Below are positions 1 through 8,626 of a stretch of 25,491 nucleotides of DNA, piece after piece. Position numbers and translations under genes: made by a program. The DNA is from Collinsella sp. GTDB lineage: Bacteria; Actinomycetota; Coriobacteriia; Coriobacteriales; Coriobacteriaceae. The DNA is taken from NCBI GenBank assembly GCA_018378775.1, contig JAGZWV010000025.1:1-25491 (forward strand), read 5' to 3'. A model generated the notes under the pieces. The model did no database searches, was not told the DNA's origin, and worked only from the letters and a program-made list of their open reading frames with translations. Every line of letters starts with the position of its first letter. The first letter of the stretch is position 1.

Positions 1-27
1 CCTATGGCACTTCAACATCATTGTCGC

Positions 28-68
28 AGCCCCGACCCGCGGTCACGAGCGGGGGCTCCTGTCTTTTT
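28..68 (+). terminator. Intrinsic terminator of a gene upstream of the window
   Basis: AGCCCC (28-33) pairs with GGGGCT (52-57), with an alternative inner pairing CCCGC/GCGGG, and a T-rich run (63-67) follows. The gene it would serve lies before the window. The stem is imperfect, so this is a moderate call. Confidence 0.55.
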
Positions 69-131
69 AGTGCCCTCGGATTGGGTCATAGTGTCTGTCT
101 GCGCCAAAACATCGACGTTACCGTGGTCAAA

Positions 132-191
132 ACTAGTCGTTGGGGACGTCCTTAAATGACTAGTCGGTTAAGAACGTCCCCAACGACTAGT
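132..191. repeat. 60-bp near-perfect palindrome
   Basis: The two 26-nt halves (132-157 and 166-191) are reverse complements except at three positions, around a perfect 8-bp centre GACTAGTC (158-165). The outer 18 bp on each side pair perfectly. ACTAGT therefore occurs at both ends and in the centre. No T-run follows, so it does not look like a terminator. It sits in a gene-free stretch (1-339) and contains the core CGTCCCCAAC, which also occurs in the palindrome at 8624-8687. Its function is unknown; a mobile palindromic repeat or a protein-binding site are both possible. Confidence 0.8.
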
Positions 192-247
192 CGGATTGCT
201 AGTTTGTGCGGGTTGTGGTTTTGGGAGCTGCGGGAATTTAAGATACT

Positions 248-283
248 GTACAACTGTACGTTAAATCATCTTCGTAGTATATT
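248..283 (+). promoter_or_regulatory. Candidate promoter with operator-like inverted repeat for the YhgE pair
   Basis: TATATT at 278-283 is a reasonable -10. The -35 position 17 nt upstream (255-260, TGTACG) is weak and lies inside the inverted repeat GTACA-AC-TGTAC (248-259). A repressor bound there would block the -35, as is common for TetR-type regulators. The regulator itself is not visible nearby. This is inference from sequence pattern only. Confidence 0.4.
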
Positions 284-339
284 GCTACCCGCAAAACTCA
301 GCACCATTGTGCCGCGAGGCACTAAAGCGTCTACGTACA

Positions 340-3165
340 ATGGTTGTCGATAGTACGATTCGATTCAACGACAGGATGGATGGTCCAAGCGTGAGTCTCG
401 GCAGCAAACTATCCAACGCAAAGGTCTCCTTTGCGATATTTAAGCGCGACATTAAGCGACTGCTTATGAACCCCGTCGCCCTGGTGGTTACCCTGGGCGT
501 GTGCGTCATTCCCTCGCTGTATGCCTGGTACAACATCGTTGCCAACTGGGATCCGTACGGAAATACCCAGGGCATTAAAATCGCCATCGCCAACAACGAT
601 CAGGGCACCCAGAACGACCTAGTGGGCGAGCTTAACGCAGGCGATAAGGTGGTCGACCAGCTCAAGGAGAACGACCAGCTTGGCTGGACCTTCGTCGACT
701 CGGCGGCAGATGCCAAAGAGGGCGTCGAAAGTGGCGAATACTATGCTGCCATCGTGATTCCCAAGAACTTCTCCGACAATCTCGTCTCGATGCTCGACGG
801 CAATTACCATCAGCCCAAGCTCACCTATTACGTCAACGAAAAAAAGAGCGCCATTGCGCCCAAGGTCACCGATACCGGTGCCAACACCATCGAGGAGCAG
901 ATCAACTCGGAGTTTGTCTCCACGGTGGGCGAGACCGTCGCGGGCATTGCCAAAGATGCTGGCATCGACCTTAAAGACAAGGCAACCCAGACCCAGGATT
1001 CGCTGGCGGGCTCGGTGTCCGAGGCGTCTGATACCCTGGGCGAAGTACGCGATTCCATCGGCGACATGAACACCGCCATCGACAAGACGAGCAACTCGAT
1101 TGCTTCGGCCGATGCTGCGCTGGCGGGCCTGCAGGGGCAGGCGCCTTCGCTAACGCAGGCAATCGCACAGGGTAATGATCTGCTGGGCGAAGCTCGCACC
1201 ACGGCTGGCAAGTCCATCACCTCGCTCTCCAAGGCACTTTCGGAGGGCAGCATCGTGCTGAGTAAGACATCGGCTTCTGCGAACGCTGCGATTGGCAAAC
1301 TCACCGGTACGGTTACGTCCACGACCACTCGAATCGACAACTCGCTCGAATCCCTTCAAGCGACGATTGACCACAACAGCGCTGTCATCGAGCGCCTGCA
1401 GATTCTCGCTAACGATACGTCGACGGGATCGGAGGACGCCGACGCGCTCATCGCATCGACCATCAATTCGCTTCGCGAGCAAAACCAGAAGTTGCAGAGC
1501 ATCAAGGATGGCCTCTCTGCACAGTCGAGCGCCATGGCAAACGACGCTACGGCAATCTCAAGCGCGAGCAACGCACTCAACGCGGCAATTCAGACCGGTA
1601 CGGCTAACCTCGGTCAGGCTCAGACCGATCTGGGACAGAACGCACTGCCGAAGGCTTCGAGTGCGCTTGACTCCTTTGCCGCCGTTTCGGGCGATTTGAC
1701 CGGCATTGTATCGGGTATGACCCCCACGATAGCGAGCGCGCGCGGCACGCTGGCGCAGCTCGACGCCACGCTCAAGCAGACAAAGACCACGCTGTCTCAA
1801 ACCGATGCCTCTCTTGCCAAGGTTCAGGACAAGCTCGCGACCGCCGCTAATGACATTGCGGCGCTGCAGACCTCTGAGTCTATGGGCGAGTTAGCCGACC
1901 TCATGGACGTCGACGTCAATGACGTGGCAGATTTCATGGCATCTCCGGTTGAGCTGACGTCCAAGTCAATCTATCCGGTCAAGAGCTTTGGCTCGGGCAT
2001 CGCGCCCTTCTACACCAATCTGGCGCTGTGGGTAGGCGGCTATGTGCTCATCGCTATCTACAAGCTCGAGGTCGACCGCGAGGGCATCGGTAGCTTTACG
2101 GCGCGTCAGGGCTACTTTGGCCGCTGGCTGCTGATGGTGATCCTGGGTGCGTTCCAGGCCATCATCGTTACGGTGGGCGATTTGGTGATTGGCGTGCAGT
2201 GCGTCAACCCGCTGCTCTTTGTGCTGGGCGGCATCGCTATCTCGTTCACCTACGTCAACATCATCTATGCGCTGTCCACCACGTTTAAGCATATCGGCAA
2301 GGCTATCGGTGTCATTCTCGTTATCGTGCAGATTCCGGGTTCGTCGGGCATGTATCCCATCGAGATGATGCCCGGCTTCTTCCGGTGGCTGCACCCGCTG
2401 CTGCCCTTCACCTATGGCATCAACCTGCTGCGCGAGACCGTCGGTGGCATGTATTCGTTCAACTACCTGTTCAACCTGTGCATCCTGGGCGTGTTCCTTA
2501 TCGTGGCGCTCTTTATCGGCCTGCAGCTGCGCCCGTTGCTGCTCAACCTCAACCTGCTCTTTGATAAGCAGCTTTCCACGACGGGCCTCATGATTTGCGA
2601 GTCCAACGACCTGCCGCGCCAGCGCTATTCGCTGCGCACGGCCATGCGCGTCATGCTCGATTCGGATTCGTACCGTCGCGAGCTGCTCGATCATGCCGTG
2701 GCGTTTGAGCATCGTTACCCGTACTACATCAAGGGCGGTTTTGCCGCCGTGGTAGGCGTGCAGGTTCTGCTCTTTGTGCTTTCGACGGTGCTCGATATCG
2801 ACAATAACGGCAAGATCATCCTGCTCGTTATCTGGATCATTTCGGTTATCGCCATCTGTGGCTGGCTCATCAACATCGAGTACATCCGTGCGAGCCTCAA
2901 TACCCAGATGCGTATCTCGGCGCTTTCGGACGAGGACCTTCGCCGCGAGATGCGCGAGCACACGGCTGCCATCCCTGCTGCCCGTCGCATGTTTGGTCTC
3001 AACGCCAGCGAGCGGGGCACCAAGGACAGCGAACAGCTCACGAGCCGTCTGCCGCATATCGGTGCGCATCGTAAGGTTCAAGATGTCGACGACGTTGACA
3101 ACGTAAGCGGAAACGACGGGGACACCACCCCGCTTGGCAAGCACTCTAAAGGAGGTGAGGCATAA
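340..3165 (+). CDS. YhgE/Pip-type membrane protein with an extra C-terminal membrane domain
   Basis: About 941 aa. One N-terminal membrane helix lies at about residues 44-65, followed by the family-typical WDPYGN stretch. A long Ala/Ser/Thr/Asp-rich, probably coiled-coil extracytoplasmic domain covers roughly residues 80-550. An ABC-2-like bundle of five to six helices follows at about 557-740, including PFTYGINLLRETVGGMY. Unlike its neighbour it continues with about 200 more residues holding two further helices (about 800-845) and a charged tail. The family includes Lactococcus Pip (phage infection protein) and Bacillus YhgE; the biochemical role is unsettled and export or envelope functions have been suggested. 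The start is uncertain: TTG 307, ATG 340 and ATG 376 are all in frame and none has a good Shine-Dalgarno. The next gene starts directly after the stop codon, so the two form an operon. Confidence 0.85.
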   Translation: MVVDSTIRFNDRMDGPSVSLGSKLSNAKVSFAIFKRDIKRLLMNPVALVVTLGVCVIPSLYAWYNIVANWDPYGNTQGIKIAIANNDQGTQNDLVGELNAGDKVVDQLKENDQLGWTFVDSAADAKEGVESGEYYAAIVIPKNFSDNLVSMLDGNYHQPKLTYYVNEKKSAIAPKVTDTGANTIEEQINSEFVSTVGETVAGIAKDAGIDLKDKATQTQDSLAGSVSEASDTLGEVRDSIGDMNTAIDKTSNSIASADAALAGLQGQAPSLTQAIAQGNDLLGEARTTAGKSITSLSKALSEGSIVLSKTSASANAAIGKLTGTVTSTTTRIDNSLESLQATIDHNSAVIERLQILANDTSTGSEDADALIASTINSLREQNQKLQSIKDGLSAQSSAMANDATAISSASNALNAAIQTGTANLGQAQTDLGQNALPKASSALDSFAAVSGDLTGIVSGMTPTIASARGTLAQLDATLKQTKTTLSQTDASLAKVQDKLATAANDIAALQTSESMGELADLMDVDVNDVADFMASPVELTSKSIYPVKSFGSGIAPFYTNLALWVGGYVLIAIYKLEVDREGIGSFTARQGYFGRWLLMVILGAFQAIIVTVGDLVIGVQCVNPLLFVLGGIAISFTYVNIIYALSTTFKHIGKAIGVILVIVQIPGSSGMYPIEMMPGFFRWLHPLLPFTYGINLLRETVGGMYSFNYLFNLCILGVFLIVALFIGLQLRPLLLNLNLLFDKQLSTTGLMICESNDLPRQRYSLRTAMRVMLDSDSYRRELLDHAVAFEHRYPYYIKGGFAAVVGVQVLLFVLSTVLDIDNNGKIILLVIWIISVIAICGWLINIEYIRASLNTQMRISALSDEDLRREMREHTAAIPAARRMFGLNASERGTKDSEQLTSRLPHIGAHRKVQDVDDVDNVSGNDGDTTPLGKHSKGGEA

Positions 3166-5355
3166 ATGAAAAACATCCTGCACCTGTTTAAGCGCGATGT
3201 CCAAAACGTGTCTCGCTCCGTGATCGGCATGATTGTTGTGATGGGCCTCATTATCGTGCCGTGCCTGTACGCGTGGTTTAACATCGCCGGCAGCTGGGAT
3301 CCCTACGGCAATACTGGCAACCTTAAGATCGCCGTGGTCAACACCGACGAGGGCTACGAGAGCGATCTGATTCCCGTCGAGGTCAACGTGGGCGAAAACG
3401 TAACCGCCACTCTGCGCGGCAACGAGAACTTCGACTGGGTCGTACTCAGCGACCGCGATAAGGCGATTGAGGGCGTTAAGTCGGGCGCGTACTACGCTGC
3501 CGTCGTTATCCCTAAAACGTTTAGCGCCGACATGATGACGCTTTTCTCGACTGAGGTGAAGCACGCTGATATCGAGTTCTACGAGAACCAGAAGGCCAAT
3601 GCCATCGCGCAGATCGTGACCGAGAAAGGCTCGAGCGCCGTCCAGAGTCAGGTCAACGAGACCTTTACCAAGACCATTACGAGCATCGGTCTTAAAACCG
3701 TGTCCAGCCTGCTCGACTATATGAGCACCGACCAGGTGAGCAACTTTATCGCCAATCTGTCCTCTACGCTGGGCGATTCGGTCCAGGACCTGCAGGACAT
3801 TCAGACCAGCGCAACGTCGCTGGCGGGCGTTTTGAGCTCCACGTCCGATTCGCTGACGTCGGCGGGCGGTATGCTCAAGCAGACGGGCACCGTCGATGAG
3901 TCGACGAAGCAGCTGATGGAGCACGCCAAGAGCGGCATCAATGATTCCAAGGAAGCGCTCAAGGCCGCCAACGATGCCGTTGACGCGGCGATTGACGGAA
4001 GCGCGGGCTCGTTCGACAACGTGTCCGCCGAGCTTGCGAAGGCATTCGATGCCGCGAATCAGCATGTTGACCTTACGGTGTCTCAGCTCAATGAAGCCGC
4101 AGCGGCGCTCAATACGCGTGCTGACGATATCGATGCGATGGCCGATCAGCTCCGCAACCTTGCCGACCAGGTGAAGGATGACAAGCTCAAAGACGGCCTC
4201 AAGTCCGCTGCGACGTCGCTGGGCAGAATTGCCGTGGAGTACCGCAACAATGCGAAGGACCTGACGGCGACCGCAAAGTCCCTTTCGGACAGCATGGCGG
4301 AGGCCAACAACTCGCGTGCCGAGGTCGACCAGGCCATCGCCGATGCCAAGGCGGGTATCTCGGGTGCCAAGTCCGACTACGATTCTACGTTCTCGGTTAT
4401 GGCCAAGGAGCTCAAGAAGACCATTTCGGGCGTTCTGGATTCCCTGAACGGTATCTCGGGTGACTTGGATAGCGCCGTGAGCGGTCTGACCGACGCCTCT
4501 GGTTCGCTCGCGAAGGGTCTCTCCAAGGCTGCAAAGCTCGTCAACAAGGCTTCCGATCAGCTGGGCGAGGCGTCGGACAAGATCAGTGCCTTTAAGGACG
4601 AGCTTGATAGCGCTCTGATCTCGGGTGACCTGGCCACGATCAAGACGATGATCGGCAACGACCCCGAGGGTCTGGCCGTGTCGCTTTCCGGTCCCGTCGC
4701 GCTCGACCGCAAACCGGTCTATCCGATCCGCAACTACGGCTCGGCCATGGCGCCGTTCTATACGATTTTGTCGCTGTGGGTGGGCTCGATTGTTCTGGCG
4801 GCCATGATGAAGGTCTCGGTTGACGATGAGCTTATCAACGAGCTCATTCCCGTGCGCCTGCACGAGATCTACCTGGGCCGTTATCTGTTCTTTGGCGGTC
4901 TGGCCTTGCTGCAGGCGACGCTCGTGTGCGCGGGCGACATTCTGTTCTTTGGCATCCAGTGCGACAACCCGTTGCAGTTTGTGCTGGCGGGCTGGGTCGC
5001 GAGTCTCGTGTTCTCCAATATCGTCTACACGCTTACGGTTTCGTTTGGCGATATCGGCAAGGCCCTCGCTGTCGTGCTGCTGGTCATGCAGGTCGGCGGT
5101 TCGGGCGGTACGTTCCCCATCGAGATGACCGGTCCCGTGTTCCAGGCGATCTATCCGTTCCTGCCGTTTACCCACGGCATCAACGCCATGCACGCCGCCA
5201 TGGCCGGTGCCTACCATATGGAGTACTGGGTTGAGCTGGGTATTCTGGCGAGCTATCTGATTCCGTCGCTGGCCCTGGGCGTCGTCTTCCGCCGCCCGGT
5301 TATCAAAGCTAACGACTGGATCATCGAAAAGCTGGAATCAACAAAGCTAATTTAG
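3166..5355 (+). CDS. YhgE/Pip-type membrane protein, second of a tandem pair
   Basis: 729 aa. ATG directly follows the TAA of the previous gene, with an almost perfect Shine-Dalgarno (AAAGGAGGTGA, 3148-3158) 7-10 nt upstream. Architecture: N-terminal helix at about residues 20-42, WDPYGN motif just after it, long Ala/Ser/Asp-rich coiled-coil-like domain at about 60-520, then an ABC-2-like helix bundle from about 531 to 715 with PFLPFTHGINAMHAAMAGAY. It lacks the extra C-terminal domain of the first protein. The two copies share the same plan but have diverged in the central domain, which suggests an old duplication and perhaps a heteromeric complex (inference). The precise function is unknown. 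Confidence 0.87.
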   Translation: MKNILHLFKRDVQNVSRSVIGMIVVMGLIIVPCLYAWFNIAGSWDPYGNTGNLKIAVVNTDEGYESDLIPVEVNVGENVTATLRGNENFDWVVLSDRDKAIEGVKSGAYYAAVVIPKTFSADMMTLFSTEVKHADIEFYENQKANAIAQIVTEKGSSAVQSQVNETFTKTITSIGLKTVSSLLDYMSTDQVSNFIANLSSTLGDSVQDLQDIQTSATSLAGVLSSTSDSLTSAGGMLKQTGTVDESTKQLMEHAKSGINDSKEALKAANDAVDAAIDGSAGSFDNVSAELAKAFDAANQHVDLTVSQLNEAAAALNTRADDIDAMADQLRNLADQVKDDKLKDGLKSAATSLGRIAVEYRNNAKDLTATAKSLSDSMAEANNSRAEVDQAIADAKAGISGAKSDYDSTFSVMAKELKKTISGVLDSLNGISGDLDSAVSGLTDASGSLAKGLSKAAKLVNKASDQLGEASDKISAFKDELDSALISGDLATIKTMIGNDPEGLAVSLSGPVALDRKPVYPIRNYGSAMAPFYTILSLWVGSIVLAAMMKVSVDDELINELIPVRLHEIYLGRYLFFGGLALLQATLVCAGDILFFGIQCDNPLQFVLAGWVASLVFSNIVYTLTVSFGDIGKALAVVLLVMQVGGSGGTFPIEMTGPVFQAIYPFLPFTHGINAMHAAMAGAYHMEYWVELGILASYLIPSLALGVVFRRPVIKANDWIIEKLESTKLI

Positions 5356-5395
5356 TGCGGCAACGTTAACGCTGACGCAGCACTAATGCCAGCGA

Positions 5396-5556
5396 GCGAG
5401 CCGCATTTGCGCCAAGGTGACGTGAAATGAAAGGGCGCTGACCTTCTGGTCGCGCCCTTGAAATTGAACGTCAGATTGGCGTGAATGCGGCTCGCGCAGC
5501 GTCGGCCGGTCCGCCGTTCGGCAGAACGGCGGAATAAAACTATTTCACGTCACCTT
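5396..5556. repeat. Interleaved inverted repeats (A-B-A'-B' order) with internal hairpins
   Basis: Repeat A (5396-5415) pairs with A' (5476-5495) at 18 of 20 positions. Repeat B (5414-5428, AAGGTGACGTGAAAT) pairs perfectly with B' (5542-5556). Because B lies between A and A' and B' lies beyond A', the pairings cross, as in a pseudoknot. Between A and A' is a hairpin AAGGGCGC/GCGCCCTT extended by GACC/GGTC (5431-5459); between A' and B' is another, CCGCCGTT/AACGGCGG (5511-5532). No T-run follows any of them. This fills much of the 413-nt gap between the YhgE pair and the DMT gene, where I see no gene. Confidence 0.75.
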
Positions 5557-5663
5557 GCTCGCTTGGGGCCGTTTTCGCTGACGTTGACGGAACATCGAGG
5601 TTCACTTTGCCGACGCTTTAGCGGGCTGGATTGCACGGGCTGCTTGGTTATTGCTACAGTAGC

Positions 5664-5698
5664 GGGGCGTGCCGGGGGTCCGGTGCGTCCCGTTTTTA
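5664..5698 (+). terminator. Terminator-like hairpin in the gap before the DMT transporter
   Basis: A 12-bp RNA stem with some G-U pairs (5664-5675 with 5680-5691, core CCGG/CCGG) is followed by GTTTTTATTT. It could end the YhgE operon transcript or act as an attenuator for the DMT gene. A possible promoter just upstream (TTGCAC 5631-5636, 18-nt spacer, TACAGT 5655-5660) would start transcription at the base of the stem, so one of the two readings must be wrong. Confidence 0.55.
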
Positions 5699-5768
5699 TT
5701 TGACCATGAGGCGGCACGCAGCCTTACGCGTGCGGACACCACGCCCAGTTTGAGTGTGAGGATGTTCC

Positions 5769-6752
5769 ATGGCCCAATACGCTGCCAACGAAATCGAAAA
5801 CTTGTCCGATAGCCCTGTTGCTCGCGAGGACCTAGGCGCGGGCGGCACCTCCCGCGGCGCCGGCGCTCGCTCGCCGCTGTTCTGGAAAGTTCTGCTGCTT
5901 TCGGTGGCGATTATCTGGGGCTACTCCTTTACCACTATGAAGGACGCACTCGGCACCATTCCGGTGTTCGCGCTGCTCTATGTACGTTTTCTGCCCGCAG
6001 CGTTGGTCATGTTTGCCGTCTTCCACAAGCGCATCATCGCGCACCTCAACGCTCGCAACCTGATCGTTGGCCTGAGTATGGGCGTGCTCATGTGGGCGGC
6101 CTATGCGTTGCAGACGGTCGGTCTGGCACATACTACGGCGGGCAAGAATGCTTTTTTGACGGGCACGTATTGCATCCTTGTGCCGTTCGCGAGCTATTTC
6201 CTGAGCGGCGAAAAGCTCACGCGCTACAACTTGGGTGCCGCGCTGCTGTGCCTAGCGGGCATTGGCCTCGTCGCACTCGATAGCGTTGAATTCAACATTG
6301 GCGACGTCATTACGCTGGCGGGTGCGGCCTTTTTCGCCATCCAGATGGCGGTGACTGCCAAGTACGGTCGCAAAATGGACATCAACGTCATCACGTTTTG
6401 GATGTTTGTGGGCAACGGCGTGCTGAGCCTGGCAACGTCGCTGCTATTCGAGACGCAAGCGCCTCTGTCCGTGTGGACGCCGAGCTTTATCGGTGCGATG
6501 GCGTTTCTCTCGGTGGGCTGCACATGCGCGGCTCTGCTCATCCAAAACGTCGGCCTGGCGCATGTCCCGGCCTCGACGGGCTCGCTGCTCCTTTCGATGG
6601 AGTCGCCTTCGGGTGTGCTGTTCTCGGTGCTGCTGATGGGGGAGGCGCTCACCTCGCGCCTGCTCGCCGGCTTCGTGCTTATCTTCCTGTCGATTATCTT
6701 GAGCGAGACTCACTTCGATTTTTTGCGTCGAAAGCCGCGCCCGCAATTGTAA
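5769..6752 (+). CDS. DMT-family (EamA) membrane transporter
   Basis: 327 aa, the usual length for a ten-helix drug/metabolite transporter made of two EamA repeats. A soluble N-terminus of about 35 residues precedes the first helix, which carries the typical start of the repeat (AIIWGYSFTTMKDAL). The second repeat begins near residue 175 (DVITLAGAAFFAIQMAVTAKYG) and ends with the family-like GSLLLSMESPSGVLFSVLLMGE stretch. The start is ATG 5769, with GAGGA (5758-5762) 6 nt upstream. A strong terminator follows at 6765-6790, so it is probably transcribed alone. The substrate cannot be told; amino acids and other metabolites are common in the family. Confidence 0.88.
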   Translation: MAQYAANEIENLSDSPVAREDLGAGGTSRGAGARSPLFWKVLLLSVAIIWGYSFTTMKDALGTIPVFALLYVRFLPAALVMFAVFHKRIIAHLNARNLIVGLSMGVLMWAAYALQTVGLAHTTAGKNAFLTGTYCILVPFASYFLSGEKLTRYNLGAALLCLAGIGLVALDSVEFNIGDVITLAGAAFFAIQMAVTAKYGRKMDINVITFWMFVGNGVLSLATSLLFETQAPLSVWTPSFIGAMAFLSVGCTCAALLIQNVGLAHVPASTGSLLLSMESPSGVLFSVLLMGEALTSRLLAGFVLIFLSIILSETHFDFLRRKPRPQL

Positions 6753-6764
6753 ACAACTTGTTGC

Positions 6765-6790
6765 GCCGCCCTCCCGGGGCGGCATTTTTT
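6765..6790 (+). terminator. Intrinsic terminator after the DMT transporter
   Basis: GCCGCCC (6765-6771) pairs with GGGCGGC (6777-6783) around a short loop, followed by six T (6785-6790). Confidence 0.9.
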
Positions 6791-6816
6791 ATGCCTCGCC
6801 CTTAAAGTAGTACCTT

Positions 6817-6838
6817 GCACTTTACGCTATCAAAGTGC
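6817..6838. promoter_or_regulatory. Short inverted repeat upstream of the amidohydrolase gene
   Basis: GCACTTT (6817-6823) and AAAGTGC (6832-6838) form a 7-bp inverted repeat 31 nt before the amidohydrolase start. It could be an operator or a small leader hairpin. No clear promoter hexamers are visible around it. Confidence 0.3.
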
Positions 6839-6868
6839 TTGCTGCAAAAACGATACTGGAGGGCATCT

Positions 6869-8164
6869 ATGGCACCAGCTTTGCCCGATCTTCAACCGCA
6901 ATCAGCGCCCAAGGCCACCGCAGCGGCGCAGACCGCTATCGGTGACGGCCTTGTTGCAGAAGCTCAGGCTTTTGCAGACGAGCTCGCTGCGTGGCGACAC
7001 GATTTACACCAGATGCCCGAGCTGGGTAATAGCCTCCCGCAGACCTCTGCGTATATCCAAGCACGCCTGACCGAGATGGACATCCCATTTGCCACGCTCG
7101 TCGATGGTTCCTGCGTTGTGGGCCTTGTCGGCGCCGGTGCCGCCGCGGCCCAAGGCAATGGCGTCTGCACGAATGAGCAGGCCGGTACGGTCATCATGCT
7201 TCGTGGCGATATGGACGCCCTGCCCGTTGCCGAGGAGTCGGGCGAGCCCTTTGCATCCACCAACGGCTGCATGCACGCTTGCGGTCACGATATGCACGCG
7301 ACGGCGCTGCTTGGTGCGGCTCGTATGCTCAAAGCGCGCGAGGCAGAGCTTGTTGATGCCAACGCCACGGTTAAGTTGCTGTTCCAGCCGGGCGAGGAAA
7401 CCTTTGAGGGTGCCCGCGCCGCCATCGCCGACGGTCTGCTGCAGAACCCGCGTCCTCAGGTCGCCTTTGCCATGCATGTCAATAGCCAGTCGCCGCTTGG
7501 CCTGGTGCTTTACGGCAGTCCGGCGCTCTCGGGCGTGTACGGTTTTCGCATCACGCTTCAAGGCAAGGGCGGCCATGGCTCGAGCCCCGAGATTTGCATC
7601 GACCCCATCACGGCCGGCGTGCATGTGCATCTGGCACTTCAGGAGCTCATCTCCCGCGAGGTGCCGGCGGCCAAGGAGGTCGTGCTTACTGTGGGTAAGT
7701 TCGCCGGCGGTCAGGCCGCAAATGTCATTCCCGACACTTGTGTGCTCGAGGGGACGCTGCGTGGCTTCGATGTCGAGCTCATGGCTCATCTCAAGGAACG
7801 TATTGCCGAGGTCGTCAACGGCGTGGCCGCAACGTATCGCACGCCGGCGACTATCGAGACGCTCTCGGATGTTCCCCCGCTCGTACTCGATGACGACATG
7901 ACCCAGGCGTCGCTTGGCTACGTGGGCGCGGTGCTGCCCAAGGCCGCCTTCCTGCCGCTGTTCCACGCCATGGCGAGCGAGGATTTCGCGCTGATCTCGA
8001 GCGAGATCCCGAGTGCGTACTTTACCGTGGGCGCTGCTGTGACCGATACGGGCGAGCACTTTGCTCAGCATCATCCCAAGGCACGTTTTAGCGATGCCGA
8101 GCTGCCACTTGGCGCTGCGGCTTACACGGCGGTCGCTTTGGGCTATATCGCCGACCACCGGTAG
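6869..8164 (+). CDS. M20-family metal-dependent amidohydrolase (N-acyl amino acid / hippurate hydrolase type)
   Basis: 431 aa from ATG 6869, chosen because GGAGGG (6858-6863) lies 5 nt upstream; an upstream in-frame start at 6815 has no ribosome binding site. The family hydrolyses amide bonds of N-acylated amino acids or related conjugates with a two-metal centre. Visible signatures: WRHDLHQMPELG near residue 43, LRGDMDALP near 112, the metal site MHACGHDMHATA (135-146), PGEE with the catalytic Glu pair (E176, E177), and HAMASEDF at 366-373. A small dimerisation domain sits in the middle (about 215-330). An Ala/Gly-rich insertion with CTNEQ occurs at about 90-107. The exact substrate is unknown. 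It is followed by a degraded MFS transporter that may once have been its partner. Confidence 0.88.
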   Translation: MAPALPDLQPQSAPKATAAAQTAIGDGLVAEAQAFADELAAWRHDLHQMPELGNSLPQTSAYIQARLTEMDIPFATLVDGSCVVGLVGAGAAAAQGNGVCTNEQAGTVIMLRGDMDALPVAEESGEPFASTNGCMHACGHDMHATALLGAARMLKAREAELVDANATVKLLFQPGEETFEGARAAIADGLLQNPRPQVAFAMHVNSQSPLGLVLYGSPALSGVYGFRITLQGKGGHGSSPEICIDPITAGVHVHLALQELISREVPAAKEVVLTVGKFAGGQAANVIPDTCVLEGTLRGFDVELMAHLKERIAEVVNGVAATYRTPATIETLSDVPPLVLDDDMTQASLGYVGAVLPKAAFLPLFHAMASEDFALISSEIPSAYFTVGAAVTDTGEHFAQHHPKARFSDAELPLGAAAYTAVALGYIADHR

Positions 8165-8205
8165 CACCCAATCTTGCTACTCGTTTGTTTAAAAAAAGGA
8201 ACAGT

Positions 8206-8626
8206 ATGTCCCAGCAACGTAAGTTCTTCCCCGGTTGGCTCGTGGTGGCCTCCGGCTTTGTGATCATGGCCACGTGTTACACGATTTTCGTTAACTGCAT
8301 GAGCCTGTTTCAGCCGCTCATCGTCAGCGACCTCGGGATCACGCTTACGCAGTACAACATCTCCAATGCCATCTCCACCGTGGTGAGCGTTATCGGCTCA
8401 CTTGTCATTGGCCATGTTGCCGATAAAGTAAGCGGCCGCGTTTTGGGTTCCCCTCACTGTAATCGCCACCTCTGCCGTTCTTGCCGGCATGAGCTTTGTC
8501 GGTAAGCTATGGCAGGTCTACGTGCTCTTTTCTGTTCGCTCCGTTCTGTCCGTGGCTGCCCTGGAAGCCGAATGGATGCTCGTACCATCATTCGGTTTCC
8601 AAGGCGGCCACGGGCCTACGAAATGA
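8206..8626 (+). pseudogene. MFS transporter, frameshifted and truncated
   Basis: ATG 8206 has a good ribosome binding site (AAGGA 8196-8200). The reading frame gives a typical MFS N-terminus (MSQQRKFFPGWLVVASGFVI, then LFQPLIVSDLGITLTQYN and IGHVADKVSGRVLGS). An extra base in the CCCC run at 8450-8453 shifts the frame. In the next frame the MFS sequence resumes as TVIATSAVLAGMSFVGKLWQ and LSVAALEAEWMLVP, then meets TGA at 8624-8626. In total about 140 codons survive of the roughly 400 expected. The stop lies on the first bases of the palindrome at 8624-8687, so the rest of the gene appears to have been lost at or near that element. Confidence 0.85.

Noticed and set aside
1966..5217. Long minus-strand open frame of over 1000 codons opposite the YhgE genes
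   Set aside because: It is the antisense of two clear membrane protein genes; its composition (many R, H, D, V, G, Q) is the usual shadow of GC-rich coding DNA and spans the junction between both genes.
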